A stretch of DNA of 64,000 nucleotides from Cladocopium goreaui. Taxonomy: Eukaryota > Sar > Dinophyceae > Suessiales > Symbiodiniaceae. Each line of letters begins with the position of its first letter. Position 1 is the first letter of the stretch. The DNA lies in assembly GCA_947184155.2 (NCBI GenBank), contig CAMXCT020001868.1, forward strand, positions 124,001 through 188,000, read 5' to 3'. Under the pieces are notes generated by a model that was not told the origin of the DNA, did not search any database, and saw only the letters and a list, made by a program, of their open reading frames with translations. The position numbers were made by a program, and so were the translations under genes. Shown here piece after piece: positions 63,209-64,000 of the stretch.

Positions 63209-63371
63209 ACGAAAGGTAGCCTGGGCTACCTGAGTTCTATGTACTTTAGTACTAGTTTAGTACTGGGGGAGGTGGTTGGCCCTTTCCTGGAAATTGACGG
63301 CTGGAAGTAAGGAATCTCCACGTAAGGGGGGGGGGCCTCCGCCCCCATCCCTTCGATTCCTCCGTGGTCCG
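63209..63371 (+). repeat. SINE-like repeat, copy 4
   Basis: Starts ACGAAAGGTAGCCTGGGCTA, with GGTAGC arms around CTGG. It ends TTCGATTCCTCCGTGGTCCG. It shares head and tail with copies 1 and 3. Its middle has TTTAGTACTAGTTTAGTACT. Confidence 0.55.
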
Positions 63372-64000
63372 GATTCAGCCACGCATATTGTTGGCTCCGC
63401 TGCTAGCCTCAAGTGATAAGTTTCCGGATACGGGTTAACGTATCGTCATTGCGGCTCCCAGTTGAAGCACAGTATGTTCTAGATGTGCAATGCACAAGCA
63501 GAAAATCGCCTCGAACTCTCAGATAGCCTATTGCTTGGCCACTACTGTTGAGGGCTTCACCCAGGAGCAAGCATCAGTCCCTGCGAGCCCCAGTTCAAGC
63601 GTGCCCAGAGTGCTCTGAAGGTCTGCATGGTTTCAGGTTGTGCGTGCCCCGGCTGAGTTGACGCACGCAATCTTCTGCAGCGACGCCCTGTCACTTTGAC
63701 TAGCGCTTACTATCCGGATCGGTTGGTGCCCACACTGGCAGCGAATAAGCTGCGCGTTACAATCCCCTAGATATGGGTTACTGTATTATCTGTATTTTCA
63801 TTTCCTGGAAGGAAGGAAGGAAGGATGACTTGCGTGCACAAGAGTTTTCCTATTTACCTCAACCTCTTCTGCTACCCCTCAGCGCACGCGCATCCTGTTT
63901 CACCCAGCACACATGCGATTCCAATCCATGTACGTTGCGTTCTAGACTCATGACAGAAGAAAGTCCATTGCAATGCAATGGCTGTTTGCACCTGCCTACT

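Overview
The window looks like nuclear DNA of a dinoflagellate, most likely of the Symbiodiniaceae type (the family-level placement is inference). Four things point there. A 16-base exact match to the 3' part of the dinoflagellate trans-spliced leader sits inside a retroelement repeat. There are two large tyrosine-recombinase retroelements of kinds common in these genomes. The remaining coding signal is a scatter of short exons, mostly 50-200 bp, usually preceded by CAG and on the + strand wherever I could orient them. Simple repeats, minisatellites and dispersed repeats are very abundant. I saw no prokaryotic operon, CRISPR array, rRNA or complete tRNA.

Layout. 1-5328: 3' part of a Ngaro/DIRS-like retroelement with RT-RNase H (9-2495), a small one-pass membrane ORF (2615-2980), a tyrosine recombinase with an intact R-HxxR-Y set (2695-4860), then a split direct repeat B1-A2-B2 whose A2 unit carries the spliced-leader relict. 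6.1-7.05 kb: exons of a membrane protein gene. 7.5-12.95 kb: SINE-like repeat, several minisatellites, and copy A of a long repeat family with a 5' hairpin. About 14.17-21.71 kb: a second, larger tyrosine-recombinase retroelement lying between two AT tracts. It encodes a small membrane protein, a coiled-coil protein, a Gag-like protein and a long Pol with RT, RNase H, a cytosine-methyltransferase-like domain, an NPGP (2A-like) motif and a divergent tyrosine recombinase.

22.5-33.1 kb: host exons, including a tandemly duplicated acidic/lysine-rich exon cassette (23.4-24.3 kb), a Lys/Glu-rich gene (26.8-29.7 kb) and a recognisable glucosidase II beta-subunit-like gene (31.6-32.5 kb). 33.6-38.5 kb: AT repeats containing a 946-bp element with 51-bp perfect inverted ends, then copy B of the long repeat family with a hypervariable (CTA)n core. 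38.5-48.6 kb: further host exons. 49.3-50.1 kb: copy C of the repeat family. 50.4-63.2 kb: a SAP-like terminal exon, an FN3-like exon, a decayed coding stretch (60.11-60.77 kb), a 103-bp palindromic element and more SINE-like copies.

The two retroelements are the best-supported genes. For each, the ORFs would together make a particle protein, cDNA and a recombinase for integration. The host exons are supported only by open frames with plausible splice borders and need transcripts to confirm. Stretches not listed (for example 5.5-6.1, 41.0-41.8, 43.8-45.6, 51.2-53.0 and 61.8-63.1 kb) hold no feature I can support.
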